Shown here piece by piece: positions 25,280 to 37,225 of a stretch of DNA of 64,000 nucleotides; position 1 is the first letter of the stretch; each line of letters starts with the position of its first letter. Made by a program: the position numbers and the translations under genes. The stretch comes from Zygnema cylindricum (Eukaryota; Streptophyta; Zygnematophyceae; Zygnematales; Zygnemataceae): assembly GCA_037447655.1 (NCBI GenBank), contig JBBHKE010001049.1:62001-126000 (forward strand). Reading direction: 5' to 3'. The notes beneath the pieces were generated by a model that saw nothing but the letters and a program-made list of their open reading frames with translations, ran no database searches and had not been told where the DNA came from.

Positions 25280-26510
25280 TGGCTAAGTAGGATCAAGGTC
25301 GCTTACGACGAAGACGAGACAATGAAGGAACTCATTAAACAGAAGGTATTAATTCGAACCGCTAATGGTATGTGGCAGTACAGACCGAGTCATACAACAC
25401 AACTTTATGTTCCGACAAATCCAGAGTAACGTCATGTAATACTTAAAAGGAGTCACGACGAGCCATTCAGTGGACATTTTGGGCGGGATAAAACAACCGC
25501 ACGTGTCGCTGAGGCGTATTATTGGCCGAGAATGACTCGCAAAATTGCGGAGTATGTCCGGACGTGTGAGTCCTGTAATAGGAATAAATCGGAATCGGGA
25601 CACCATGGTCTGTTACAGCCCCTCTCGATACCATCTGTTCATTGGGAGGTGATCTCGATGGATTTCATCATGGCTCTCTCGTTGACTAAGGAGGGCTATG
25701 ACTCAATCTTCGTCGTCGTGGACTATTTGACAAAAATGGCTCATTTTCTATCCACGTCAACTACAGCCAATGCGCGGGATGTCGCGGACTTGTTCTTTCG
25801 GGAGATATTTCGCCATCATGGACTTCCGAAAAAGGTCGTCAGCGATCAAGATCATAAATTTGTGAGCCACTTTTGGAGAAACCTATTTGAGCTGTGTGGC
25901 ACACAGTTAGCCATGTCCACAACTTATCACCCTCAGACTGATGGTCACACTGAAAGGGTAAATCGGACTTTGGAGGAGGATTTGCGAGTGTACGTCTCAA
26001 TCCACCAAACGGATTGGGTGAAACATTTAACGGCGATAGAGGTGGCGTACAACAGTGCGGTACACTCGTCCACGAATGCTACGCCCTTCTCCCTCAATGG
26101 TCGACAGCCCACACTACCCCAAAATCTATTGGTGGCAAACTTCCCTACAACCGCAGCTCTCGATTTTGCCCAAACGTTGCAAGGGAACCTGGAAAAGGCG
26201 GCAAGGGCGCTCCAGTTGGCAAAAGATCGCCAAAAGTCGCAGGCGAACACTCACCGGAAGGACACAATTTTCAGCGTGGGTGATAAGGTCCCCCTTAATA
26301 TGGCATACTTATCATTGTCGGGTGCCCTTTCGAAGAAATTGGCATGGAAATTCACGCGTCCGTTCACCGATCTTTCACGGGTGGGAGAGGTGGCATATAA
26401 GTTCGATATATTGGACGACTGGCATATCCACAATGTGTTCCATGTTTCCCTTCTTAAACCATTTCGCCACCCTGATTCGATATTTCTTGTCGACGACAGT
26501 ATACTCCTAT
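25280..26510 (+). pseudogene. Gypsy copy 1: integrase
   Basis: A zinc-binding region (CESCNRNKS) is followed by the catalytic core, with Asp in ISMDFI and VSDQD and Glu in TDGHTERVNRTLEED. The C-terminal part contains IHNVFHVSLLKPF, typical of plant gypsy integrases just before the chromodomain. The frame is the same as the RNase H frame and is open from 25532 to about 26510. Confidence 0.87.
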
Positions 26511-26529
26511 ACCGCCCATTAAAGGTACT

Positions 26530-26780
26530 TCGGAGGAGTATGAGGTGGAAGAGATCCTTCAATCGCGTCGCTCTCGGGATTCCCACTCTAGCCCATATTT
26601 TGTGCATTGGAAGGGCTACGGAGTTGAGGACGACTCTTGGGTGGACGACGAGGATCTGCATTCACCTGAGTTGCTCCGCCGGTTTCAGCAAAGTGTGGAC
26701 ACTCGGCTTCACCGGAGGAGCAATCACAGCGGCCGCGGTAAAGGAACGAATCGCATCATTGGAACCATCGCAATAATATT
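26530..26780 (+). pseudogene. Gypsy copy 1: chromodomain tail
   Basis: A frame shift near 26510-26540 leads into EEILQSRRSR...YFVHWKGYGVEDDSWVDDEDL, a chromodomain. In chromoviruses this end of integrase guides insertion to marked chromatin. The same domain is in copy 2 at about 32215-32340. Confidence 0.85.
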
Positions 26781-27183
26781 GGGGACGCGACAACAAAACC
26801 CAGCGGCGATGTTACCTCATTGCAGCGCTATAGATGCGCAACCACCGCAGCGCAGCACGGTCACGGTGCTGTCAGAGGAGCGCAGCTCCACCGCTACGCT
26901 GACAAGAAAGCGCAACGGCGCAATTGTGTTCCAACACATTGGTGACAACAAACCCTCGATTTCGCTGCACCAACGTAGTTTTACAAATGTTGAACGCTGC
27001 GATACCCTTGCACGCTGCGACGCTTCGCAGAGCCCAAACATGAAACCCTCAACCCTTTTTGATAAAGTAGCAATCCGCCCTCGGGACCAACCTTATATAG
27101 GCAGTTTGGAGAGTGATTCACTCCGCACCGCCAGCTTACCTTCGCTTCTAGAATTGCCTGAATTGTCATACACGACACTATCC
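26781..27183 (+). other. GC-rich segment with TATA-like box before acidic ORF
   Basis: Follows the chromodomain in both gypsy copies (equivalent 32455-32861). It holds TGTTACC at 26808, GCAGCGC-rich words and CTTATATAGGCAG near 27093, a possible TATA box ~90 bp before the acidic ORF. It could be a diverged 3' LTR piece or the promoter of the acidic ORF, and the two cannot be separated here. Confidence 0.35.
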
Positions 27184-27414
27184 ATGGCGTCGTTGTCCTC
27201 TCCACCACCAAAAAGGAGAAGATTGGTACTGGTTGGGCAAGGGGATATGCCCCGTCGTGATAGATTGTTAGTGGCAGCGGAGGCCATGGTAGAGGCAGAC
27301 CGGAGAAGAGAGGTAGAAGAGGAGTCGGAACCAAAAGAAAACGCCAGTAGCGAGGCCGGGCCCGTAGAGACCAGTGGAGGGGAGGGGTCAGAGAATTCAC
27401 AGAACCCCGGGTAT
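27184..27414 (+). pseudogene. Acidic ORF, 5' half, copy 1 (cut by copia LTR)
   Basis: The ATG at 27184 opens a frame with a nuclear-localisation-like PPPKRRRL near the start, then a strongly acidic Glu/Ser/Gly region. It stays open until the copia LTR begins at 27415, where it ends within ten bases (TAA 27424-27426). It is the same position and sequence context as the copy at 32862-33092. Function unknown. Confidence 0.5.
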
Positions 27415-27650
27415 TGTAGAAACTAATGGTTTTATTAGTATTTTCTAGGTCTGAAAAGAAATATAGAAGTCGAGGCAGTCTATCTCTAACTTCTCTCTCC
27501 AAACTCTCAAACTTGTCTCAGTCACTGAGAAGTTGGAGAGGAAGCTAGAGCCATGGCTACCTTGGCTATCCTGAGGTTTACGGGAATTTTATATTAGGGT
27601 TTATTTATTTATTTAAAAGGTACGCGCCGGCGGCAGGATTTGATCCCTGT
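27415..27650 (+). mobile_element. Copia LTR 5' fragment running into assembly gap
   Basis: Starts TGTAGAAACTAATGG directly after GGTAT (27410-27414), exactly like the LTR at 33093. Across 27366-27650 it differs from 33044-33330 by only one 2-bp indel, and it is then lost in the run of N. Confidence 0.85.
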
Positions 27651-27660
27651 NNNNNNNNNN
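27651..27660. other. Assembly gap (10 N)
   Basis: Ten N. The true gap size is unknown. It lies inside a copia LTR that is repeated, nearly identical, 5.7 kb downstream, so the join may be unreliable. Confidence 0.98.
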
Positions 27661-28130
27661 AAATTTGAACTTTATCATGGTCCTTTCAGGCCACATTGAG
27701 TTTTCTTGAAACTTTAAGTTTAAGAACTCAGGTACATCAGATTTAAACATTCAAATTTTGCTTACTGAGAAATTTGAATGAGTTTGGACTCAAGAATTTG
27801 AATTTCAAAGTTCTTTTGAGTTACACCGGACTTTCCTGGTACTATTTCAAGTTTAAATTTTCCGCGGTACTTTGTCGTTCGGATTACCTTTTGCAGTTAC
27901 GTCGTTCCTTTTGGAATCAAACGTGGCATATAGTTTTTTTTTTTTGAAATTATCTGACGTGGCATGATTTTAAAATATTTATTTGACGTGTGAATTTTAC
28001 AGCGTACCAAAAATAGCGAATCTTATTTTTTACCGATGTTTGTTGGCGTCTTTTTGTTTAGTGATTTCTTGTGTAACAATTTGTTACAGCGACGAGAAAA
28101 GTTCATCGCTACAGATTGAAGTTAAATCCA
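27661..28130. other. Spacer between gap and gypsy copy 2
   Basis: AT-rich, with repeated and inverted words built on CAAATTTGAA/AAGTTTAA. At 28088-28115 is a hairpin (AGCGACGA...TTCATCGCT) of the type seen at 17.6-20.4 kb. No gene. Confidence 0.45.
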
Positions 28131-30075
28131 ATAGAACCTTGACATATGGTTATTCTCTGTTAAGAATTATCTCGAAAATTTTCCTAGCCTATCAGACCGT
28201 GAGAAGATTCACTACGCGGGTGGTCTTCTTATAGGGGCAGCGGGAGCATGGTGGAGGACATTGGTAGAGAATGATGAGATGCCGACCGTGTGGGCTCTCT
28301 TCATTCAACTCATTCGTGACGCTTGGCAACCTGTCAATTCGGTTAAGGTTGCAAGAGATAGGATCGCAGTGTTTAAGCAACGAACCTCGTTGTTGGAGTT
28401 TACACAACGGTTTTTGGAGTGCAAGGTTCAAATACTTACGATGACGGAGGATGAAGCTGTGGATCGCTACGTGAAGGGGCTTAAATCATCCATTCGTAGG
28501 GATGTGGAACAATGGCTTGCTCGGGAAAGTATAACTCCTAGTCTCTCGGCAATAATTCAATTTGCTGAGCGGACCGATTCAGTCGACTTCACCTTCTGTA
28601 GACCTTATCATTATGGGTCGAGAAGCGACGGAGGAGGTCGACGAGACGATGGTCTGACTCTCATAGAGCTCGGAGCAATCGATGAGGATAAGGAGGTGGT
28701 CAACGTACTGCGGAAAAAGATGAAGACTATCAAGACCAAGACCAACAACTTGTCTCGCGAGGAGCTCAAACGAAGGAGGCAAAATGACTTATGTTTCCAG
28801 TGCGGTTCCCCGGACCATATGGCCCGAGAATGTCCAAAACCGAAAGGTCCCAAGAAGGGGAAACTTAATGTCATGAGGTTAGCCGGTGATGGAGGAGACC
28901 CTTTGGTATTTCGCAGTCAGATTGGAGTAAGTGCAACTAGCTTCATGGTGGACTCCGGAGCATCGAGAAACTTCATCAACGAGGCGACGGTGAAAAGGCT
29001 CAAACTTCCTCTCGTAGTGCTGAAAGATTGTCAATCGGTACAATTGGCCGACGGAAGTTCACTGTCTATTACTCATCGCACTCCACGGTTAGGTGTTGGA
29101 ATCGGGGAATTCCGATGGTTTGATATTCTTCATGTATTACCTCTTGGAGACCATGAGGTAATCTTAGGGAAGCCGTGGCTACAAAAATGGAATCCGACGA
29201 TCGATTGGCGAAGTGGCGACATGAGAGTGAAGAGAGGTGAAGAAGAGTTTAAGGTAAAAACGCGAGCGACTGGTAAGGGAGCGGAAGAGGGACGCCTACT
29301 TTCTGCCTTACAGCTTAAGAGGGCACTCAAGAAAGGGGAAACGATGGGTATGGCGGTCGTCCAGTCAATGGAGGAGGCGAAGGAGGATATTCCAGAGGAA
29401 TGGAAGAAGAAGGATGCCGACTTCGACTCAAAAGAAGGTGACAACACGCGAAAGACTTCCGAAGAGGCCTCGAAAGTCGTGAAAAAACTTCTCGAGGAGT
29501 ACGTAGATGTTTTTTCACCAAAGCTCCCAGAGATATTACCTCCAAAGCGCGAAGTAGACCACAAGATAGAGCTTGTTATTGGAGCGTTACCCTTGGCTAA
29601 TCGGATGTACAAGATGAGCTACACCGAATTAGACGAACTCAAAAAGCAACTCGCGGAGTTGGTCGAAGCTGGAGCAATCGAACCGAGCAAGTCACCGTAT
29701 GGAGCCCCCGTTCTCTTCGTAAATAAGAAAATTGGAGATTTCCGTATGTGTGAGGACTACCGAGCGCTAAACAAGTTAACAGGGAACAATGCGTACCCTT
29801 TACCGAGAATAGATGAATTGTTGGATCGACTTCGAGGTGCTAAATATTTCTCGAATATAGATTTGCGGAGCAGTTATCACCAGATCAAAATTGCCGAGGA
29901 GGATGTGGAAAAGACAATGTTTAGGACTCGGTATGGCCATTTCCAGTTTCGGGTGATGTCGTTCAGGTTGACTAATGCGCCGACGACTTTTATGCAATTG
30001 ATGAACTCCATCTTTCGGCAATATCTGCATGCGTTTGTAATCGTCTTTCTAGACGACATCTTGGTGTATAGCTGA
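28131..30075 (+). pseudogene. Gypsy copy 2: Gag-protease-RT, 604-residue open frame
   Basis: Homology to copy 1 starts abruptly at 28131, inside gag, so the leader and 5' gag are missing. From 28261 one frame stays open for 604 codons through a CCHC knuckle ([14 protein letters not shown]), protease VDSGAS, RT and the catalytic FLDD, until TGA at 30073 (Arg in copy 1). It is the longest retroelement frame in the window, less decayed than copy 1. Confidence 0.88.
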
Positions 30076-30971
30076 ACGCTAGAGGACCATATGAAGCATC
30101 TACGAAAGGTCCTACAAGTATTTCGTGAAAACAAAATGTATGCAAAGAGGAGTAAATGTGACTTTTTGAAGGAGAGAATTTATTTTCTAGGCCATGTGGT
30201 GAGTCGGGACGGAATCGCAGTGGATCCGAACAAAACAAGGGCAGTGAATGAATGGCCGCAGCCGGCGAATATTACGGAGCTACAGAGCTTTCTAGGATTA
30301 TGCTCCTACTATCGACGTTTTGTCGATGGCTTTGCAAAAATCGCTGCACCACTTCCGAAATTACTCAAGAATGACGTGCCCTACGAGTGGAAATCAGTAG
30401 AAGGGGCATCGTTTAACACATTAAAAGAGCGGTTGGTTATCGCCCCTGTGTTAGCTGTTCCCAACCCGGTCTTACCTTGGACAATAATCACAGACGCGAG
30501 CGATACGGCTATTGTAGCAATCCTTATGCAGGATCAAGGAAAAGGTCTACAGCCCATTTTCTACGACAGTCGAAAACTAAAGGCAGCGGAGCTTTATGGG
30601 CCACCCATGAAAAAGAGACAATTGCGATCATCAATTCGTTGGAGGTTTGGAAATTTTACGTTAAGGGGAAGCGGATCATAGTCATCACGGATCACCACGC
30701 CCTACAATACCTACAAACACAACTGAAGTTGTCCAAGAAACAAGTGAGGTGGATGACGTTTCTTTAGACCTTCAAGCCGGAACTTGCTATTGAGTATAAG
30801 CAGGGCAAGACCGACCCAGCGGATGCGCTGTCAAGAAGACCCGGAGTCGCTGAGCCAGCGGCGGAGCAACGATCGCAGGCATCGCAGGATGTCAACGGAA
30901 GCTCATCGAAGACAAACACCGCAGCGTCAGACGCAGCGCAGGACTCGACGCTCAGCGCAGTCACCAGTACG
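30076..30971 (+). pseudogene. Gypsy copy 2: RT end and RNase H, broken
   Basis: Continues in the same frame from 30091 (RT thumb, FLGLCSYYRRFVDGFAK) into RNase H (ITDASD). A shift near 30590 and a TAG at 30765 (Gln in copy 1) break it. The tail GKTDPADALSRRP marks the end of RNase H. Confidence 0.83.
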
Positions 30972-32383
30972 GTGCAAGTGGACGAGCAGTGGCTAAGTAG
31001 GATGAAGGCCGCTTACGACGAAGACAAGACAATGAACGAACTCATTAAGCGGCGGTACAGATCTAGTCGAATAACACGACTTTGTGTTTGGACAAATCCG
31101 GAGTTACGTCATGTAATACTTAAAATGAGTCACGACAAGCCACTTAGTGGACATTTTGGTCAGGATAAAACAACCGCACGTGTCGCTAAGGCGTATTATT
31201 GGCCGAACATGACTCGCGATACTGCGGAGTATGTTCGGACGTGTGAGTCCTGTAATTGGAATAAATCGGAATCGGGACACCAAGGTCTGTTATAGCCCTT
31301 CTCGATACCATTTGTTCCTTGGGAGGCGATCTCGATGGATTTCATCGTGGCTCTCCCATTGACTAAGGAGGGCTATGACTCAATCTTCGTCGTCGTGGAC
31401 TATTTGACAAAAATGGCTTATTTCCTTCCCACGTCAACTACAGCCACTGCGCGAGATGTCGCGGACTTGTTCTTTCGGGAAATATTTCGCCATCATGGAC
31501 TTCTGAAGAAGATCGTCACCGACCGAGATCAAAAATTTGTGAGCCACTTTTGGAGAAACGTATTTGAGTTGTGTGGCACACAGTTGGCCATGTCCACAGC
31601 TTATCACCCTCAGACTGAGGTCAGACTGAAAGGGTGAATCGAACTTTGGAGGAAGGGTTGCGGGCTTATGTCTCACTGCACCAAACGGATTGGGTGGACC
31701 ATTTAACGGCAATCGAGGTAGCATAGAATAGTGCAGTGCACTCGTCAACAAATGCTACGCCATTCTCCCTCAATGGACGACAACCCACTCTTCCCCAAAA
31801 TTTATTTGTAGCGGACTGCCAAACACCGACATCTTTGGACTTTGCCAAAACGTTGCAAGGAAACCTAGAAAAGGCGGCCAAGGCGCTCCAAATGGCTAAG
31901 GATCGTCAAAAGTCGCAGGCCGACGCCCACCGGAAGGAAACCGTCTTCTGCGTGGGGGACAAGGTTCGCCTTAATATGGCAAACCTCTCCTTGCCGGGTG
32001 CCCTCTCTAAGAAGTTGGCACCAAAGTTCACGCGCCCATTCACAATTCTTTCCCGTGTTGGCGACGTGGCTTACAAGTTGGATATCGCGACGGACTGGCA
32101 TATCCACAATGTTTTCCATGTTTCCCTTCTTAAACCATTCCGCGATCCTGATTCACTGTTCCCTAATCGACGACGGCATACTCCTTTACCACCCGTTCGA
32201 GGAACCTCGGACGAGTATGAGGTGGAAGAGATCCTTCAGTCACGCCACTCTCGAAATTCCAACTCCACCCAATACTTGGTGCGTTGGAAGGGTTACGGTG
32301 TTGAGGACGATTCTTTGGTGGACGGGAGGGATCTACATTCCCCGGAGTTGTTGCGCTGGTTTCAGCGGAGTGAGGACACTTAG
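30972..32383 (+). pseudogene. Gypsy copy 2: integrase with chromodomain, broken
   Basis: Contains the zinc-binding region, the catalytic core (WEAISMDFIVAL, VTDRDQKF) and, after a 1-bp loss near 31620 and a TAG near 31724, an open frame 31736-32383 with the C-terminal integrase part and chromodomain (YLVRWKGYGVEDDSLVDGRDL). It ends at TAG 32381. Confidence 0.85.
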
Positions 32384-32861
32384 CTTTACCGGAGGGGCAA
32401 TCGCAGCGGCCGCAACAAAGGAGCGAATCGCACTGTCGCAACCATCGCAATCATCTTGGGGACGCGGCAAAGGACCGCAGCGGCGATGTTACCACAACGC
32501 AGCGCTGTAGCAGCGCAGCAACCGCAGCGCAACATGGTTACAATGACGTCAGAGGATCGCAGCACCACCGCTGCGCTGACAGGAAAGCGGAACTTCGCAA
32601 TTGTGTTTAACTATGTGGGTAGCGACGAACCCTCGGTTTCGCCGCAGCAGCGAAGTTTTATAAATGTTGGACGCTGCGATACCCTTGCACGCTGCGACGC
32701 TTCGCAAAGTCCAAAAGTGAAACCCTCAACCCCCGTGAATAAAGCCGCCATTTGTCCTCACGACCAACCTAGTCTCGGCAGCTTGGAAATTGCTTCTCTC
32801 CACACAATCAGTTTACCTTCGCTTCTGGAATTACTGGAAATTGTCTAGTTCAGCAGTGTCT
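32384..32861 (+). other. Segment between gypsy copy 2 and acidic ORF
   Basis: Equivalent of 26781-27183, about 10% diverged. It is rich in GCAGCGC words, with TGTTACC at 32485. The TATATAGG of copy 1 is mutated here (ACCTAGTCTCGGC). Confidence 0.4.
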
Positions 32862-33092
32862 ATGGCGTCGTTGTCCTCTCCACCACCAAAAAAGAGGAGA
32901 CTGGTACGGGTGGGATAAGGAGATCCGAACCGTCCCGAGAGATTGTTAAGGGCGGTGGAGGCTATGGTGGAAGCAAGCAGGCGAAGAGAAGTAGAAGTGG
33001 AGTCGGAACTTGAGGAAAGTGCCAGTAGCGAGGCTGGACCGGCAGAGACCAGTGGAGGGGAGGGGTCAGAGAATTCACAGAACCCCGGGTAT
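32862..33092 (+). pseudogene. Acidic ORF, 5' half, copy 2
   Basis: ATG at 32862, a KKRRL basic patch, one premature TAA after about 18 codons, then a Glu/Ser-rich stretch that is interrupted at 33093 by the copia composite. The last five bases (33088-33092, GGTAT) are the target duplication. The downstream half resumes in the same register at 48524. Confidence 0.5.
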
Positions 33093-34145
33093 TGTAGAAA
33101 CTAATGGTTTTATTAGTATTTTCTAGGTCTGAAAAGAAATATAGAAGTCGAGGCAGTCTATCTCTAACTTCTCTCTCCAAACTCTCAAACTTGTCTCAGT
33201 CACTGAGAGAAGTTGGAGAGGAAGCTAGAGCCATGGCTACCTTGGCTATCCTGAGGTTTACGGGAATTTTATATTAGGGTTTATTTATTTATTTAAAAGG
33301 TACGCGCCGGCGGCAGGATTTGATCCCTGTACCTACCGGCCGGCAGACAGGAAATAGCCGGTAACCTTAGCCGTTAGATCTAGAATTAATGTTAAGTCTT
33401 ATATAGTTTGATAATTTATTATATGTGTATACGTACGATAATTCATTTAACTATAATAGATTACGGGATACATAGATCCAGTAATATATAGAGTACGGAT
33501 TACGGTTCGGACTCGAAATCAATACCGCGAATTTGTTTCGTAAGTGAAACAAATATCGCGCATGTATTTATTACGGCTACGATTAAATCCGAATTTAATC
33601 GGACGGCCGGGATTAGCGCCGACATCGCGGAGGAAGATTTCGGCAGTTTGTGGCCATCGCCACATCGGATGACGCGTGGCGAAATTCCGTTGGATCGTGG
33701 AGTCTCCAAAGATTATTGCACCGAATCCAGATATGACAAGTGTCGACATTTAGGCCATGTCATACAATGTCCGTACATAAAGTACACCGGCAACTGTACT
33801 TTTGCGTACGGAACTGTATTCTGATTGGTTCCGTACATCAGTAGATAGAGTCTGTGAGAGAGATAGGACTTGGAAAATATTAGGAGATAGGACCCTCTCT
33901 CCCAGAGAGCTTCCGTACATAAGGTACACTTTGACCCCCCATAACTTACTGCTTAGGGGAGAAAATTCAGAGATTTTTTTGTTATCGACTCAGGGGAGTC
34001 TTCCCTTCACAGGGGTGCAGGTGGTCAAAGTTTTTCTCTGCCAGGGTGGCAGTTATTTTTGCTGAAACACAAAGGGGTCAGGATTATCCTAGAGGCTTCT
34101 TGAAAGCTGTCCACTCTGAGGACTTATGGAGGTCTCAGAGTTTTA
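33093..34145 (+). repeat. Copia LTR 1 (5' outer)
   Basis: 1053 bp, begins TGTAGAAAC. It contains an antisense tRNA-like segment at about 33310-33395 (TaTpsiC-arm word GATTTGATCC on the plus strand). The promoter region near 33880-33930 contains CCCTCTCTCCCAGAGAGC. It ends ...GAGTTTTA, a mutated CA. Confidence 0.88.
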
Positions 34146-34160
34146 AGTTATGGGCCCACC
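34146..34160 (+). other. Copia A half-tRNA primer-binding site
   Basis: AGTTATGGGCCCACC immediately follows the LTR. It is one mismatch from the sequence complementary to the anticodon stem-loop of plant initiator tRNA-Met. The ATG inside it is the gag start. Confidence 0.7.
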
Positions 34161-35350
34161 CTCTAGGGTGCCAATCTTTAATGGAACTGGCTTCATATAC
34201 GGGGAAAGAATGATGATAGAAGCTTTATTCGAAAAAAGGTTTTGGGGGATATTGAGTGGACGGTTGGGGCGTCCATCAAGTCTTCGAATTCCTCCAGGGT
34301 TTGGAGGAACGAGATTCACCAGGAAAGAGGATCCACCTTCAACGGAGGAAACAAAAGAAAAAGAGGTGGTGGACAAAGGAAAGGAGAAGCAGACGACCAC
34401 ACCATTAGCAACTGGTTCGGCATTCATGTCACCTATTCCGAGGAACGAGGAGAATGATACTGAAACCTGGGACTTCAACAATATGGCGTCAAAGCAGTTC
34501 ATCCTACGCCATCTTACTCAAGGACTTGCATGTCCTCTTTTGCAGGTAGAAAGGGCATCCGATCTTTGCATGGCTCTCATAGAGATGTACCGAAGTGGTA
34601 CGATTCAGCAACAACTGTTGGCTGATCAGAAAGTTAAGGATTATGTATACAAAGGGGGAAATATGTTCGATTTTTGCAATGAGCTTGCTACACTCTTCAT
34701 GGAGCTACAGAGTGCGAGAAAAGATTTTAGTGAAAAAGAAAAGGTTAACTGTTTACTGATGAAGTTACCTGATGAGTTCGTGAACATAGTTTACCGTGTG
34801 CAGGAATTGCCTGACTCAAGGTGGATATGGAACTCAGTGGTAGGGATGATTCTCGTTCAAGAGAATACAATTGAAATCGGAAGGGAGGAAAGAGTGGCCA
34901 AGCCTTGGCAACAGCGATTGATTCGAGGAACAGGGATTCCCAAAATCCGGTCAGAAACTATGGGTGGTAGGGAGCAGAAAAAACAGGCCGATGAGTTCGA
35001 ACCAAGGGCTCCCAAAGGTCTATGTCATTTTTGTAAGAAACCAGGCACTATATGGCAGAGTGCACTAAGCTAACCGAGCTTCGGTTAAAGGAGGGGCAGA
35101 CCGGTGGTACCCCGAGAGGAAAGAAAAAGGCCCTTGTCACACAGGTACTTGAGGCTGAATCCGAGGACGAGGACGATGAGCTCCTTTTGGATGAGGAGTT
35201 GGAGGCGAAAAATGAGGTCGAAATTCCACGAAGGCAGAAAATGTGCTTACGGTGGATTGAAAGGTGAAGTACGCTGGATTGTAGATTCAGGTGCCTCGAT
35301 GCACATGTGTAAAGATTGACACCTGTTCACTAAGATAAGAAAGATTCCCA
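34150..35350 (+). pseudogene. Copia A: Gag and start of protease, truncated
   Basis: Gag begins MGPPSRVPIFNGTGF and is open to 35073. One base is missing in the zinc knuckle (KKPGTIW instead of KKPGHYMAEC), so the rest continues in another frame (from 35052) to the protease motif WIVDSGASMHMCKD, then a TGA at 35317. At 35351 the element jumps into the middle of an LTR, so integrase, RT and RNase H are absent. Confidence 0.85.
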
Positions 35351-35925
35351 TTACGGCTACGATTAAATCCGAATTTAATCGGACGGCCGGGATTAGCGCT
35401 GAGATCGCGGAGGAAGATTTCGGCGGTTTGTGGCATCGCCACATCGGATGACACGTGGCACGATTACGTTAGATCGCGGCATCTTTGGGGATTAAGGGAC
35501 CGAATCTAGATATGACATGTGTCGACATTTAGGCCATGTCGAACAATATCCATACATAAAGTATACCGGCAGCTGTACTTTTGTGTACGGCAGTGTAATA
35601 TGATTGGTGGCGTACACCAATAGATAGAGTTTTAGAGAGAGATAGGACTTAGAAAAAATTGGTAGATAAGACCCTCTCTCCCAGAGAGCTTCTATACAAA
35701 AGGTCAACTTTCACCCTCTATAACTTAATGCTCAGGGGAGCAAATTTAGAGATTCTTTTTGCTATCGCCTCAGGGGAGTCTTGCTTTCACAGGGGTGAAG
35801 GTGTTCAGAGTTTTTGTTTGCCAGGGTGGTATTTATTCGTGCTGAAAGACAAAGGGGTCAGGGTTATCCTAGAGGCTTCGTGTGAGCTGTTTGCTTTGAG
35901 GTTTTATGGAGGTCTCAGAGTTGCA
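35351..35925 (+). repeat. 5'-truncated copia LTR (between A and B)
   Basis: Corresponds to LTR positions from about 479 to the end. It joins the protease region of copia A directly at TTACGGCTACGATTAAATCC and ends in CA. It retains the promoter-proximal half, so it could still have driven copy B. Confidence 0.85.
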
Positions 35926-35940
35926 GGTTATGGGCCCACC
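35926..35940 (+). other. Copia B half-tRNA primer-binding site
   Basis: GGTTATGGGCCCACC is a perfect 15-base complement of the anticodon region (GGTGGGCCCATAACC) of plant initiator tRNA-Met, directly after the LTR CA. The gag ATG is at 35930. Confidence 0.8.
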
Positions 35941-37225
35941 ATCTAGGGTGCCCATATTCGATGGAGCTGGCTTCATATAGTGGGAAAATATGATGACAAG
36001 AGCTCTATGCGAGAAACGATTTTGGGGAATAGTGAGTGGACGGGTGAGGCGTCCGTCTAGTCTTGGGATACCTCCAGGGTTTACAAGAAGCAGATTCACT
36101 AGAGATGCAGATCCATCTTCAACAGAGGAGACAAAGGAAGGAGAGGTGGTGGACAAAGGAAAGGCAAAGGAGACGACCACACCAATAACAACAGGTTTAG
36201 CATTCATGTCACCTATTCCGAGGAACGAGGAGAATGATAGTGATACTTGGAACTTTAACAATATGGCAACAAAGCACTTCATCCTCCACCATCTTACTCA
36301 AGGACTTGCATGTCCTCATTTGCAGGTAGAAAGTGCATCTGATCTTTGGATGGCTCTCATAGAGATGTACCGAAGTGGTACGATTCAACAACAACAGTTG
36401 GCTGATCATAAAGTTAAGGAGTATGTATACAAAAAGGGGAAGATGTTGGATTTTTGCAATGAGCTTGCTACACTTTTCATGGAGCTAGAGAGTGCAAGAA
36501 AAGATTTTAGTGAAAAAGAAAAGGTTAACTGTTTACTAATGAAGTTACCCGATGAGTTCGAGAACATAGTCAACCGTGTGCAGGACTTGGCGGACTCAAG
36601 GTGGATATGGAACTCAGTGGTAGGGATGATTCTCGTTCGGAAGAATACGATTGAGATCCGAAGGGGAGGAAAGAGTGGCCAAGCCTTGGCAGCTGCGACC
36701 GATAGGAGGAACAAGGAATCCCGGAAACCGGTCGGAAACTATGGGGGGAGGGAGCAAAAATATCAGACCGACGAGTTAGGACAAAGGGCTCCCAAAGGTT
36801 TATGTCATTTTTGTAAGAAACCATGGCACTATATGGCAGAGTGCACTAAGCTAACCGAGCTTCGGTTAAAGGAGGGGCAGACCGGTGGAACCTCGAGAGG
36901 AAAGAAAAAGGCCCTTGTGACACAGGTACTTGAGGCAGAATCCGAAGACGAGGACGATGAGCTCCTTTTGGATGAGGAGTTGGAGGCGAAAAATGAGGTC
37001 GAAATTCCACGTAGGCAGAAATGTGCTTACGGTGGAGTGAAAGGTGAAGCAAGCTGGATTGTAGATTCAGGTGCCTCTATGCACATATGTAAGGATAGGC
37101 ACCTGTTCACTAAGATAAGAAAGATTCCTACCGTAGAGATAGAGTACGGGGATGGGAGGATAGTCACCACTACTCTTGTAGGATCGGTAGATTTGAAAGT
37201 GTTAGTAGAGAAAAGACATCAATAG
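35930..37225 (+). pseudogene. Copia B: Gag and protease
   Basis: ATG 35930, TAG at 35978 (Tyr in other copies), then a 411-codon open frame from 35990. It covers the UBN2-type Gag, a CCHC knuckle (CHFCKKPWHYMAEC, 36803-36844), an acidic linker and the protease (WIVDSGASMHICKD, catalytic DSG at 37064). A 1-bp loss near 37212 shifts the frame. Confidence 0.87.

Noticed and set aside
21691-27183. A matched LTR pair for gypsy copy 1
   Set aside because: The segment before the primer site (21691-22187) and the segment after the chromodomain (26781-27183) share GCAGCG-like words but no alignable sequence that I can see.
34127-34140. TGGAGGTCTCAGAG near the LTR end as a decayed 3'-type primer site
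   Set aside because: It lies inside the LTR, as shown by the terminal copy reaching to the target duplication at 48524. The half-tRNA match after the LTR explains priming better.
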